A DNA stretch of 48,373 nucleotides from Candidatus Bipolaricaulota bacterium (GCA_026982655.1 JALSGO010000131.1:1-48373); one strand, 5' to 3'; counted from the stretch's first letter, positions 25,482-33,255 are shown. Notes: a model not told the origin generated them from the sequence alone. Program-made: numbers and translations.

Positions 25482-26426
25482 TCAACTCCCTCCCGGGGTG
25501 GGTCGGGCATCGAGGAACATCGCCAGGGAGAGCGCCGGCAGGTAGAAGAGGGAGTAGAGGAAGAGGGTGCGGGCGAGTCGATCGCGCGCCGGACCGGAGG
25601 GGAGCCGCAGGCCGCGGAGCGCGAGGACGAGGAACCCCAGCCCGAGCAGAAGGGCCGCCCCGACGTACGGGGCCCCGACCGCCCCCAGGGGGTACAAGCC
25701 GAGGGATACGAGGAGCAGGCCCGCGGTGTAGAGCGTGATCTGTCGCCATGTGGGGTCCTCCCCGGCGACGAGGGGGAGGAGGGGCAGGCCCGCGCGGGCG
25801 TACTCGTCGCGCTTGTAGAGGGCCAGGGACCAGAAGTGGGGGATCTGCCACAGGAAGAGGATCCCGAAGAGGACCCATGCTCCTAGGTCGAGCCGAGCCG
25901 TGACGGCGGTCCAGCCGATCATGGGCGGGAGGGCCCCGGTGAGCCCCCCCACCAGGATGGCCCACGGGGTCGTGCGCTTGAGCGTCGTGTAGAGGGGCAC
26001 GTACGCCAGGAGGGCGAGCAGGGCCAGGGTTGCCGAGAGGGGGTTCGTGCGCAGCGCCAGCGTGAGGATCGCCGCTGCGCCGAGGAAGAGCCCCCCCCCG
26101 AGGGCCTCGACGGGCCGCACGCGCCCGGCGGGAAGGGGGCGGCTCCGAGTGCGCTCCATCCGCCGATCTAGCTCCCGATCCAGGTAGTTGTTCAGCGCCG
26201 CCGCCGAGGCCGCGGCCAGCCCCGTCCCCAGCAGGGTCCAAAGCGCGACCTCCCCGGGCAGCCGCCCCCCGGAAGCGAGCCACAGGCCCGCAAGCGTCGT
26301 AAACAGGACGAGCGAGACGATCCCCGGCTTCGTCAGAGAGACGTAATCGCTCAGGGCGCGGCGGACGGTTGCAGCCCGCCGGGCCGGAAGGATCCTCCGC
26401 TCCTCTCGGGAGATGGCCGAAGACAT
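25482..26426 (-). CDS. ctaB: Heme O synthase (protoheme IX farnesyltransferase)
   Basis: Adds a farnesyl chain to heme B to make heme O, the precursor that CtaA turns into heme A. The 314-aa UbiA-family membrane enzyme has SLTKPGIVSLVLFTTLAG, the prenyl-diphosphate/Mg-binding motif NNYLDRELDRRMERTRSRPLPAG and the second Asp-rich site YKRDEYARAG, with about nine helices. The track starts at 26468, but a TACAAT box ends 6 bases before ATG 26426. The mRNA would therefore begin at or near that ATG, making it apparently leaderless. It forms an operon with DUF420. Confidence 0.95.
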   Translation of the reverse strand: MSSAISREERRILPARRAATVRRALSDYVSLTKPGIVSLVLFTTLAGLWLASGGRLPGEVALWTLLGTGLAAASAAALNNYLDRELDRRMERTRSRPLPAGRVRPVEALGGGLFLGAAAILTLALRTNPLSATLALLALLAYVPLYTTLKRTTPWAILVGGLTGALPPMIGWTAVTARLDLGAWVLFGILFLWQIPHFWSLALYKRDEYARAGLPLLPLVAGEDPTWRQITLYTAGLLLVSLGLYPLGAVGAPYVGAALLLGLGFLVLALRGLRLPSGPARDRLARTLFLYSLFYLPALSLAMFLDARPTPGGS

Positions 26427-26432
26427 GGACGT

Positions 26433-26462
26433 ATTGTACGAGCCATACAGAAGACAATCCAA
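26433..26462 (-). promoter_or_regulatory. Leaderless promoter of ctaB-DUF420
   Basis: On the minus strand TTGGAT (26462-26457) and TACAAT (26438-26433) are 18 bases apart. The -10 ends 6 bases before ATG 26426, where transcription should start. Confidence 0.7.
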
Positions 26463-26466
26463 TCTC

Positions 26467-26510
26467 AAAAGGGAATCGAGGCCCCGTCCCCGATTCGGGC
26501 TGGGCCTCGA
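26467..26510 (-). terminator. Rho-independent terminator of hsp20
   Basis: TCGAGGCCC and GGGCCTCGA form a perfect 9-bp stem (26476-26484 with 26502-26510), with an inner CCCG/CGGG pairing. On the minus strand TTCCCTTTTG follows. It lies 24 bases after the hsp20 stop and insulates the ctaB promoter. Confidence 0.7.
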
Positions 26511-26533
26511 CCGAACTGCGGGAGTCTTTCGGC

Positions 26534-27034
26534 TTACTTCACCTTGATCTCGATCGTCTCCGGCTTGCGGAGGGACTTCTTCAAGGGCACCGCGACCCGG
26601 AGGACCCCGTTCTCGAAGTGGGCCTCGATCTTCTTAGCGTTCGAGGCGGCCTCCTCCGGGAGCTGGAAGACCCGCTGGACCCGTCCGTAGCGGCGGCCCA
26701 TGTAATAGTAGTCCTCCTCGTCGACCTCCTCCGTGCGCTTGATCTCGGCGGTGATCACCAAGCGGCCGTCCTGGACGCGCACGGAGACGTCGTCCTTTCG
26801 CACGCCGGGGAGTTCCGTCTCAAAGACGAGCATCCCGTCCTTCTCGTAGATGTCCGTCGCACCCCACGAGGAGAAGCGCCCCACGGGCCGAACCGCCAAG
26901 CGCTCCCGATCGCCGCCGTTGCCCGCGCTGAGCCACGGGCCGAAGAGCCGGTCCTCCAACTCCTCGAAGTCGCGGCGGATCTCCTCCAGCAGCCGGAACG
27001 GGCTCCACCGATCGCGCACCTCGAGCATCGCCAT
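26534..27034 (-). CDS. Hsp20/alpha-crystallin small heat-shock protein
   Basis: An ATP-independent chaperone that holds unfolding proteins. The 166-aa product has an N-terminal arm (RWSPFRLLEEIRRDFEELEDRLF), the alpha-crystallin domain (~48-150; DIYEKDGMLVFETELPGVRKDDVSVRVQDGRLVITAEIKR, then AHFENGVLRVAVPLKKS) and a C-terminal I-x-I-type motif (ETIEIKVK) for oligomer assembly. AGGAGGTGAGGAGGG precedes ATG 27034. Its transcript carries a CIRCE operator right after the predicted transcription start, so HrcA repression with heat induction is likely. It is monocistronic, with its own terminator. Confidence 0.95.
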   Translation of the reverse strand: MAMLEVRDRWSPFRLLEEIRRDFEELEDRLFGPWLSAGNGGDRERLAVRPVGRFSSWGATDIYEKDGMLVFETELPGVRKDDVSVRVQDGRLVITAEIKRTEEVDEEDYYYMGRRYGRVQRVFQLPEEAASNAKKIEAHFENGVLRVAVPLKKSLRKPETIEIKVK

Positions 27035-27050
27035 CCCTCCTCACCTCCTT

Positions 27051-27077
27051 TTAGCAGTCTCTCATCTTGATTGCTAA
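27051..27077. promoter_or_regulatory. CIRCE operator 1 (HrcA site) in the hsp20 leader
   Basis: TTAGCAGTC-N9-GATTGCTAA matches the CIRCE consensus TTAGCACTC-N9-GAGTGCTAA at 16 of 18 arm positions with the exact 9-base spacer. It begins about 6 bases after the predicted hsp20 start site, the classical position. Confidence 0.85.
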
Positions 27078-27089
27078 TCATTCGGCCGT

Positions 27090-27118
27090 ATTATACCGCC
27101 GGACCGGAGGGGCGTCAA
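27090..27118 (-). promoter_or_regulatory. Promoter of hsp20
   Basis: On the minus strand TTGACG (27118-27113), a 17-base spacer and a perfect TATAAT (27095-27090). The start is expected near 27083, just upstream of CIRCE 1. Confidence 0.85.
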
Positions 27119-27124
27119 GGGTAG

Positions 27125-27151
27125 TTGGCAGTCTCGCCATGGGATTGCTAA
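27125..27151. promoter_or_regulatory. CIRCE operator 2 between the divergent promoters
   Basis: TTGGCAGTC-N9-GATTGCTAA, again with a 9-base spacer and the same right arm as CIRCE 1. The right arm contains the -35 box (TTGCTA) of the rightward promoter, and the left arm lies 7 bases upstream of the hsp20 -35. Confidence 0.75.
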
Positions 27152-27173
27152 ATCGGGCCTCGGCGGGTATATT
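27145..27173 (+). promoter_or_regulatory. Promoter of the 37-aa peptide gene
   Basis: TTGCTA (27145-27150), a 17-base spacer and TATATT (27168-27173). A second TATATT lies 10 bases further on. The -35 is embedded in CIRCE 2. Confidence 0.6.
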
Positions 27174-27219
27174 CGTGTATATTGGAGATCACGAAGCGAG
27201 CCTCCGGGAGGTGAGGCCC

Positions 27220-27333
27220 ATGCTCGGAGAGGTCCTTGTGCTCGTCGTCCTCCTGGGGATCCTGGCCCTGGCCTTGGGGTCGATCTTCGGGGCGGACCTG
27301 ACCCACCGACCGAAGGGCCGGGCCCAGCCTTGA
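27220..27333 (+). CDS. 37-aa single-helix membrane peptide under CIRCE control
   Basis: A short ORF starting MLGEVLVLVVLLGILALALGS, almost all one transmembrane helix, then a short polar tail GADLTHRPKGRAQP. The track places the start at 27067, but that lies upstream of the promoter. ATG 27220 has GGGAGGTGAGG immediately upstream and a promoter 47 bases away. It is divergent from hsp20 and its promoter is overlapped by a CIRCE half-site, so it may be a heat-induced membrane peptide. It converges with ctaA, leaving only 9 bases. No family is recognised. Confidence 0.6.
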   Translation: MLGEVLVLVVLLGILALALGSIFGADLTHRPKGRAQP

Positions 27334-27342
27334 AGCTCGAGT

Positions 27343-28239
27343 TTAGGCCTCCGCGCGGAGCGGAGCGGGCTGCGGCTGCGGCTGCGGGCGTCCCCGCAGG
27401 GCTCCCTGCGTGTAGGCGTAGACGAGGGTTCCCAACAGCAGCAGGGCCACGGCCAGATGCGTGGTCGTCACGTGCGGCTGAAGCTGCGTGCTCACGGAGA
27501 GCACTCCCAACCCGATCTGTACCACGACCAGGACCATGGCGATCCCCCCTGCCCACCGCAGCCCCCCTCCCCGGCGCAGGAGGCGCGCCCCCGCGGCGTG
27601 CACCAGCCCCAGCACCCCCAGGGCCATGAGGCGGTGGAGGAAGTGAACCGTCACCGGGAGGTACTGCGAGGGGAAGCAGACGATCGGGTCGGGGCAGGCC
27701 AGTCCCGCCCCGATGTGACGCACGTAGGCTCCCAGGACCATCTGCAAGAACGTCACCGCTACCGCTGCCCCGAGCAGTCCCACCGGCAACGACCCGGGAG
27801 CGGAGGCGGCAGCCGGAGCCGGGGAGGGGGAGGAGGGAGCGGACGAGACGACGAAGAGGGCGATCAAGACGGCGAAGAGGGCCGTTCCCACGGCCAGGTG
27901 TGCCGTGGAGACCGCCGGAGGCAGCTCCAACCGCACGGCGATCGCGCCCAGGATCACCTGAACGATGAGCAGGCCGAGCGCCGCTGCCGCCAGCGCCGTG
28001 CTCTGTCTCCGGGCGACGAGGACAGCTCCCAACACCAACAATCCCGTGAGGGCTGCCACCAGCCGGTGGAGCCACTCGAGGAACACCTCGGGCGTGTCGA
28101 ACGAGGGGATCCATTGCCCGTTGCATTTGGGCCAATCGTCCCCGCAGCCGAGGCCGGAGTCCGTGGCGCTCACCAAGCCCCCCAGGACCATCAAGAAGAA
28201 GACGCTCGCCGTCGCCGTCGCAAGGAGAATGCGCTTCAT
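27343..28239 (-). CDS. ctaA: Heme A synthase (COX15/CtaA)
   Basis: Oxidises the C8 methyl of heme O to the formyl group of heme A for the aa3 oxidase. The 298-aa eight-helix membrane protein has the COX15/CtaA pattern: GGLVSATDSGLGCGDDWPKCNGQWIP, EWLHRLVAALTGLLVL, TAHLAVG, GAGLACPDPIVCFPSQ, VHFLHRLMALG and VTTTHLAVALLL. These include the paired His ligands and the extracytoplasmic Cys pairs. ATG 28239 overlaps the stop of the 91-aa gene (ATGA). The track's longer start (28437) is an antisense-like extension over that gene. It is the last gene of the oxidase operon. Confidence 0.94.
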   Translation of the reverse strand: MKRILLATATASVFFLMVLGGLVSATDSGLGCGDDWPKCNGQWIPSFDTPEVFLEWLHRLVAALTGLLVLGAVLVARRQSTALAAAALGLLIVQVILGAIAVRLELPPAVSTAHLAVGTALFAVLIALFVVSSAPSSPSPAPAAASAPGSLPVGLLGAAVAVTFLQMVLGAYVRHIGAGLACPDPIVCFPSQYLPVTVHFLHRLMALGVLGLVHAAGARLLRRGGGLRWAGGIAMVLVVVQIGLGVLSVSTQLQPHVTTTHLAVALLLLGTLVYAYTQGALRGRPQPQPQPAPLRAEA

Positions 28240-28511
28240 GATCTCGTATCCTCCGGATCCGCTCCGGTCTGCGGCGGTCGCTCCTCCGGGCGCGGGCGCG
28301 CGGCCCGAGACGCCCGGTAGAGCAACAGCCCGATCACCCCGACCACCAAGAAGGGGATGGGCAAGACGAAGTACATTCCCCAAGCTGTCGGGCCCAAAAG
28401 GTCCGTCAGGTCCTTTCGGAGCGTGTGGTTGGCCCACCCCGTCGCCGCGACGAGGACGACCGGCGTGAGGGCAAGCCCCAGCCCGATCGCCTTGCGCAGG
28501 CAGCTCCGCAT
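28236..28511 (-). CDS. 91-aa membrane protein coupled to ctaA
   Basis: A small protein with an N-terminal hydrophobic signal or helix (AIGLGLALTPVVLVAATGWANHT), a short extracytoplasmic loop, one transmembrane helix (WGMYFVLPIPFLVVGVIGLLLYRA) and a basic/acidic cytoplasmic tail. I do not recognise the family. It sits between cox4 and ctaA in the oxidase operon and overlaps ctaA by 4 bases, so its translation is tied to heme A synthesis. It may be an accessory subunit or assembly factor of the oxidase, which is inference from position. Confidence 0.7.
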   Translation of the reverse strand: MRSCLRKAIGLGLALTPVVLVAATGWANHTLRKDLTDLLGPTAWGMYFVLPIPFLVVGVIGLLLYRASRAARPRPEERPPQTGADPEDTRS

Positions 28512-28554
28512 CCCCTTCCGCCTCCTCTCGCTCGTGCGTCCCGACCGTCCGTCG

Positions 28555-28956
28555 CTACCGACCGAAGACGACTTGGCGCAGCCAAGCGACGTACTCCCCC
28601 TCGGCGGTGAGGAAGCCCACCAGCGCCAGCATCAGCAGCGGCGGCAGGAGGATGGCGTAGATCAAGCTGAGTCGCTCGAACTTCATGTGCATGAAGATGG
28701 CGACGATCAAGCCCGCCTTAAGGAACGCAAACGCCGCGATCAAAAAGCGCTTAAGAACGACCTGCACCTCGAAGATGTCCACCAAGTACGAGAGGGCGCT
28801 CAGCACGAAGAGCAATGCCCACACCCGCAGGTAAACCCCGATCGGGTGGAACTGAACCTCGCCGTGGTCCTCGGCAAGGACGTCTCCGGAGGACTTCGCC
28901 GCCCCCGCGACCGTCTGTGCCTGTGCCTGCGCTTCGGCCCGCTCTGTTTCCGCCAT
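28555..28956 (-). CDS. Cytochrome oxidase subunit IV (prokaryotic COX4 family)
   Basis: A 133-aa small oxidase subunit with a ~35-residue Ala/Gln/Glu-rich head, then three transmembrane helices typical of bacterial COX4/CyoD-like proteins (YLRVWALLFVLSALSYLVDIF, RFLIAAFAFLKAGLIVAIFMHMKFE, SLIYAILLPPLLMLALVGFL). The FMHMKFE motif after helix 2 is characteristic. It stabilises the subunit I core in related enzymes. It follows ctaE by 37 bases in the oxidase operon. Confidence 0.88.
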   Translation of the reverse strand: MAETERAEAQAQAQTVAGAAKSSGDVLAEDHGEVQFHPIGVYLRVWALLFVLSALSYLVDIFEVQVVLKRFLIAAFAFLKAGLIVAIFMHMKFERLSLIYAILLPPLLMLALVGFLTAEGEYVAWLRQVVFGR

Positions 28957-28993
28957 CTCGTCTCTCCTCGCTCCCTTTGCCTGTGCTCGTGCC

Positions 28994-29689
28994 TTACCAG
29001 AGATAGAAGAAGGCGAAGATGAAGACCCAGACCAAGTCCACGAAGTGCCAGTAGAGTCCCGCCACCTCGACGCGCTGGTAGTTCTGGGTGCGCTCGAGGG
29101 TGCCCCGCAGCGCCTGGACGGCGACCACCAGTAGGATGATCACGCCCACGGAGACGTGGAGCCCGTGGAAGCCCGTCAGCACGAAGAAGGCTCCGAACTG
29201 GGGAGCGCCCCAGGGGTTCGTCCAGGGGCGGGCCCCCTCCAGGATGAGCTTCGTCCACTCGAAGCCTTGCATCCCTACGAAGGTCGCCCCCAGGGCGGCC
29301 GTAAGCAGCAAGAAGAGCGTCGTCTTCGCGCGATCGCGCCGATAGGCGTAGTTGACGGCCAGGGCCATCGTCCCGCTGCTGCTGATCAGGATCACGGTCA
29401 TGATCGCGATCAGGAGCAGCGGGACCTTCGTAGACCCGACGTAGAGGGCGAAGACCTCGCCGGCGTCCGGCCAGGGGGCGGTGGTCGAGACCCGCGCCGC
29501 CATGTACATGGTGAGAAAGACCCCGAAGATGAAGGTGTCGCTCAGCAAGAAGATCCACATCATCGCCTTGCTCCAGCTCACGCGGAAGGCCCGCTCGTCC
29601 GAGCTCCAGTCAGCCAGCAGCTGGCGCAGCCACGGCGAGCGGATGCGAGACCCCTGCTGAGCCGACTCCATCGCCACCCGTTGTGCCAT
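28994..29689 (-). CDS. ctaE: Cytochrome c oxidase subunit III
   Basis: A 231-aa membrane subunit with about five helices of the COX3 fold: KAMMWIFLLSDTFIFGVFLTMYM, GMQGFEWTKLI, GAFFVLTGFHGLHVSVGVIILL and the C-terminal VEVAGLYWHFVDLVWVFIFAFFYLW, which is the strongest family signature. It supports proton uptake and stability of subunit I. It is followed by cox4. The operon holds a second, more diverged subunit III-like gene immediately upstream. Confidence 0.93.
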   Translation of the reverse strand: MAQRVAMESAQQGSRIRSPWLRQLLADWSSDERAFRVSWSKAMMWIFLLSDTFIFGVFLTMYMAARVSTTAPWPDAGEVFALYVGSTKVPLLLIAIMTVILISSSGTMALAVNYAYRRDRAKTTLFLLLTAALGATFVGMQGFEWTKLILEGARPWTNPWGAPQFGAFFVLTGFHGLHVSVGVIILLVVAVQALRGTLERTQNYQRVEVAGLYWHFVDLVWVFIFAFFYLW

Positions 29690-29716
29690 CCTCGCTCGTT
29701 CCCTCCTGCCTTCGCG

Positions 29717-30418
29717 TTACGTTGCGAGCATCAACCCGAACATCGCCAGCCACACGATCAGAAGGAAGTGCCAATAGACGGTGCACAGTTCGATGCCCAC
29801 GTGGTTCCGAGGGCCGTAGAGCCCCTGCCACGCCCTCCGAGTCGTCCGCCCCCAAGCGACGAGCCCGCCCAGCACGTGGAGCCCGTGAAGGGCGGTGATC
29901 AGGTAGAAGAAGGCGCTGGAGGGGTTGGTGGAGACGAAGTACCCCAGCGCCTGCAGCTGTTGCCAAGCGGCGAGCTGTCCGGCTCCGAAGAGGACGGCGA
30001 ACAGCCCTCCCGCCAGGAGGGCCTGCCGCATCGCTCGCTGGAGCCCCCGGCGAGCGGCTCCCCACGCGATCTGGAGCGCCGCGCTGCTGAGCACCAGCAG
30101 CAGGGTGTTGAGCCAAAGGATCCGGGGCTCGGGCAGGGGGCGCCAATCGGCGAGCCCCATGCGCACCAGGTACGCGCTCGTCAGGGCCGAAAACAGGATC
30201 GTGGCGACCCCGAGGAAGAGCCAGACCCCGATCTTTAGGGGTGGAAGGGCGAACGCCCCTCCGGGGTTGAGGCCCCCGTCTCCGCCTCCGTCCCCCCGGC
30301 CTTGCCCGTTCCCAAAGCCCGGGCCGTCTCGTCCGGGCCCGAGCGCCCGGCGGGCGAGCCCGCCGCGCGCGCGCGTGGGGGCGCCTTCAGCTGTCTTTCG
30401 CTCCGTGAGCGTAGCCAT
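29717..30418 (-). CDS. Second subunit III-like oxidase protein
   Basis: A 233-aa protein with a Gly/Arg-rich N-terminus (~60 residues, no membrane segment), then five helices of the COX3 family (GVWLFLGVATILFSALTSAYLVRM, ATGFFAVLF-like helix, FFYLITALHGLHVLGGLVAWG, CTVYWHFLLIVWLAMFGLML). It keeps HGLHV and the terminal YWHFL motif. It starts at ATG 30418, 5 bases after the ctaD stop; the track's 30718 start is out of context inside ctaD. Operons with two tandem subunit III-type genes occur in some bacterial oxidases. Whether both are in one complex is unknown. Confidence 0.85.
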   Translation of the reverse strand: MATLTERKTAEGAPTRARGGLARRALGPGRDGPGFGNGQGRGDGGGDGGLNPGGAFALPPLKIGVWLFLGVATILFSALTSAYLVRMGLADWRPLPEPRILWLNTLLLVLSSAALQIAWGAARRGLQRAMRQALLAGGLFAVLFGAGQLAAWQQLQALGYFVSTNPSSAFFYLITALHGLHVLGGLVAWGRTTRRAWQGLYGPRNHVGIELCTVYWHFLLIVWLAMFGLMLAT

Positions 30419-30423
30419 TTCGC

Positions 30424-32271
30424 TTATTCCCCGTCCCGCTTTGTGGGTTCGCTCCCGTCGCTTGCGCCGTCCCCTCCCCCTCCGTCCGTTACCGTCCCCG
30501 GGGCCGGCGCCGCGGCTACAGGGGCGGCCACGGGCACGGTCTGCGGGATGAAGTCGTCCGGCGCGCCGGGGACGCTGTAGTCGTAGGCCCAGCGGTAGAC
30601 CGCGGGCAGGGTCGGGCCCCAGTTGCCGTGCGGCGGCGGCGTGGTGGGGGTCTGCCACTCGAGCGTGGTGGCCCGCCAGGGGTTCGGCTCGGCCTTGGGG
30701 CCCTTCGCCAAGCTCCAAATCACGTTGACCACGAACAGGAACTGGGCCGCCCCCGTGATCAGGGCGGCCACGGTGATGAACGCCTCCAGCCCCGCCATCG
30801 ACTCGGGGATGAAGTCGAACGCCTCGAAGTCGAAGTAGCGCCGGGGCACGCCCAAGAAGCCCATGTAGTGCATGGGGAAGAAGATCGCGTACGAGCCCAG
30901 GAACGTCACCCAGAAGTGGGCCTTGCCCAGGGTCTCGTTGAGCATCCGCCCGGTCGCCTTGGGGAACCAGTGGTAGAGCCCGCCGAAGATGGCCAGGATC
31001 GTGGCCACGCCCATCACCAAGTGGAAGTGGGCCACCACGAAGTAGGTATCGCTCAGGGGGATGTCGACCACGACGTTGCCCAAGAACAACCCCGTAAGCC
31101 CCCCGATCACGAAGGTGCTGATGAACCCGATGGCGAACAGCATCGGGGTGTTGAGGTGGAGGTTCCCCCGCCAGAGGGTGAGGACCCAGTTGTAGACTTT
31201 AATGGCCGTGGGGATGGCGATGATGAGCGTCGTGGTCGCAAAGAAGAAGCCGAAGTAGGGGTTCATGCCGCTGACGAACATGTGGTGGGCCCACACGACG
31301 AAGCTGATGACCCCGATGGCCAAGATTGCCCAGATCATCATGCGATATCCGAAGATGGGCTTGCGGGCGTGGATGCTGACCAGCTCCGAGATCAACCCGA
31401 AGGCCGGGAGCGCGACGATGTAGACCTCCGGGTGGCCGAAGTACCAGAACAAGTGCTGGAAGAGCAGGGGGTTTCCGCCCTCGTAGCCCAACTTCTGGCC
31501 GAACTGGACGATGGTCGGCATAAAGAAGCTCGTCCCGGCGACCTTGTCGAGGAGGAGCATCACGCCGCCCACGAAGAGCGCGGGGAAGGCGAGCAGCGCC
31601 AAGATGGAGGCGACGAAGATCCCCCAGATCGCCAGGGGCATGCGCATAAGCGTCATCCCCCGGGTGCGCAGCTGCAGCACGGTCGTGACGTAGTTGAGCC
31701 CCCCCATGGTCGCGGCGGCGATGAAGATCACGAGCGAAAGCAACATCAAGACGATCCCCCCGTCCGAGCCGGGGGTCCCCGGGAGGATCGCCTGCGGCGG
31801 GTAGAGGGTCCAGCCCGCGCCGGTGGGGCCTCCGGGGACGAAGAAGCTGGCCAACAGCACGATCACCGACAGCAAATAGACCCAGTACGAGAGCATGTTC
31901 ACGAAGGGGAAGGCCATATCGCGGGCCCCCAACATCAACGGGATGAGGAAGTTTCCGAACCCCCCGAGCAGGATGGCCGTCAGCACGTAGATGATCATGA
32001 TCATCCCGTGCTGGGTGACGGCTTGGTAATACGTGTTGGGATTGAGGAACTCAAAGAGCCCGGGGAAGCCCAACTGTAAGCGCATCCCCCACGACATGAC
32101 CAGCCCCACGAAGCCCACGAACAGGGCCGTGACCGTGAACTGGATCGCGATCACCTTGTGGTCCTGGCTGAAGACGTACTTCGTCCAGAAGCTTTGGGGC
32201 TCGTGATGGTCGTGCGCCTGCTCCTGCGCGTGCGCTTCCTTCGGCACGGCGACCCGCTTCTCCATGCTCAT
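30424..32271 (-). CDS. ctaD: Cytochrome c oxidase subunit I, aa3 type
   Basis: The catalytic heme-copper subunit of the terminal oxidase, reducing O2 to water and pumping protons in the membrane. At 615 aa it has the expected twelve-helix layout: low-spin heme His in TQHGMIMIIYV, the CuB site with WYFGHPEVYIVALPAFG (the Glu and Tyr of an A-family enzyme), the two His of WAHHMF, and the high-spin and low-spin heme ligands in VAHFHLVMG. A His-rich N-terminus and a Pro/Ala-rich C-terminal tail flank the core. It follows ctaC after 65 bases. A cytochrome c, not quinol, donor is implied by the CuA site of CtaC. Confidence 0.96.
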   Translation of the reverse strand: MSMEKRVAVPKEAHAQEQAHDHHEPQSFWTKYVFSQDHKVIAIQFTVTALFVGFVGLVMSWGMRLQLGFPGLFEFLNPNTYYQAVTQHGMIMIIYVLTAILLGGFGNFLIPLMLGARDMAFPFVNMLSYWVYLLSVIVLLASFFVPGGPTGAGWTLYPPQAILPGTPGSDGGIVLMLLSLVIFIAAATMGGLNYVTTVLQLRTRGMTLMRMPLAIWGIFVASILALLAFPALFVGGVMLLLDKVAGTSFFMPTIVQFGQKLGYEGGNPLLFQHLFWYFGHPEVYIVALPAFGLISELVSIHARKPIFGYRMMIWAILAIGVISFVVWAHHMFVSGMNPYFGFFFATTTLIIAIPTAIKVYNWVLTLWRGNLHLNTPMLFAIGFISTFVIGGLTGLFLGNVVVDIPLSDTYFVVAHFHLVMGVATILAIFGGLYHWFPKATGRMLNETLGKAHFWVTFLGSYAIFFPMHYMGFLGVPRRYFDFEAFDFIPESMAGLEAFITVAALITGAAQFLFVVNVIWSLAKGPKAEPNPWRATTLEWQTPTTPPPHGNWGPTLPAVYRWAYDYSVPGAPDDFIPQTVPVAAPVAAAPAPGTVTDGGGGDGASDGSEPTKRDGE

Positions 32272-32336
32272 CCATCCCCTCCGTCGTGATCGTCGAGCCT
32301 CCCTGCTTGCTCGTCCTGTTCTCTATCGGCGTGCGT

Positions 32337-33146
32337 TCACTCGGATCTCCCCGCAGGGGAGCCAAAGATGGGTTGGGTGGCCAGCCACTGCCGGAACGAC
32401 TCCTCGTCCTCCACCACGACCACCCCGCGCATGGTGTGGTGGCCGATCCCACAGTACTCGGCGCAGGCGATCTCGTAGCGCCCGACTTCCGTGGGGGTGA
32501 ACCAGAGATGGGTGACCATTCCCGGCACGGTGTCCATCTTGACGCGGAACTGGGGGACGTAGAAGCTGTGCAAGACGTCCTTCGCCCGCAACTGGAGCTT
32601 GACGGGCACCCCCACCGGGAGGTGGAGCTCGTTCCCCAACACGAGGACGTCGTCCTGAGCGTAAGGGTCGTCCGGGTCGATCCCGAAGGGGTTCTCGAAG
32701 CTGATGCGCTGGGGATCGGCTTCGCCCAGCACGCCGTCCGGACCGGGGAAGCGGAAGGTCCAGCGCCACTGCTCGCCCACGACCTCGACGAGCATCGCCT
32801 CCTCCGGTGGGGTGATGAACCGCGAGTAGACGAAGAGACCGGGGGCCAGGAGAACGATGACCCCTACCGTTGTCAACGCGATAAGCCCCCACTCCAAGCG
32901 CTTATGCTCCGGGAGGTACTCCGCCCGCTGTCCCTCTCGATGACGGTAGCGGATCACGGTGTAGGCGACGAAGAGGTTGACGAGCACGAAGGCGATTCCG
33001 GTAATCCAAATCGTCAGCAGCAGGGTGGAGTCGATCTCCCCCCAATTGGAGGCCTGGGGCGTGAACCACCACGGGGTCACCAGGGTGAAGATCACTGCCC
33101 CTACCGCGATCAGCACCAGTGCTCCGGCGATGAGTACCGCTTGCAT
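32337..33146 (-). CDS. ctaC: Cytochrome c oxidase subunit II
   Basis: Receives electrons from cytochrome c through the CuA centre. The 269-aa protein has two N-terminal transmembrane helices (LIAGALVLIAVGAVIFTLV; LLLTIWITGIAFVLVNLFVAY) plus a third hydrophobic stretch (WGLIALTTVGVIVLLAPGLF), then the extracytoplasmic cupredoxin domain with CuA ligands (HSFYVPQFR, CAEYCGIGHHTM). No fused cytochrome c (CxxCH) is present, so the enzyme is aa3 rather than caa3. The track starts at TTG 33164, but TACAAT ends 6 bases before ATG 33146, so that ATG should be the first codon of a leaderless mRNA. It is the first gene of the operon. Confidence 0.95.
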   Translation of the reverse strand: MQAVLIAGALVLIAVGAVIFTLVTPWWFTPQASNWGEIDSTLLLTIWITGIAFVLVNLFVAYTVIRYRHREGQRAEYLPEHKRLEWGLIALTTVGVIVLLAPGLFVYSRFITPPEEAMLVEVVGEQWRWTFRFPGPDGVLGEADPQRISFENPFGIDPDDPYAQDDVLVLGNELHLPVGVPVKLQLRAKDVLHSFYVPQFRVKMDTVPGMVTHLWFTPTEVGRYEIACAEYCGIGHHTMRGVVVVEDEESFRQWLATQPIFGSPAGRSE

Positions 33147-33152
33147 GGCGGC

Positions 33153-33181
33153 ATTGTAGCCCAAGGCGCTAGCCGCTGCAA
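33153..33181 (-). promoter_or_regulatory. Leaderless promoter of the oxidase operon
   Basis: On the minus strand TTGCAG (33181-33176), a 17-base spacer and TACAAT (33158-33153), with the -10 ending 6 bases before ATG 33146. Confidence 0.75.
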
Positions 33182-33209
33182 ATGATTCGCATCACGATCC
33201 CGTCCCGCC

Positions 33210-33251
33210 TCGCACGCCGGGCCCGGACCGAGACGACGTCCCGACGTGCGA
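33210..33251 (-). terminator. Stem-loop after the isochorismatase-like gene
   Basis: TCGCACG (33210-33216) and CGTGCGA (33245-33251) form a 7-bp stem whose loop contains the palindrome CCGGGCCCGG. It starts 4 bases after the gene's stop, in the minus direction, but has no U-tract. Confidence 0.35.
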
Positions 33252-33255
33252 AGAT

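Noticed and set aside
30628-32079. 483-aa plus-strand ORF
   Set aside because: It is antisense to ctaD, with highly charged low-complexity translation and no start signals.
32337-33146. caa3-type oxidase with fused cytochrome c
   Set aside because: CtaC ends after the CuA domain and has no CxxCH motif.
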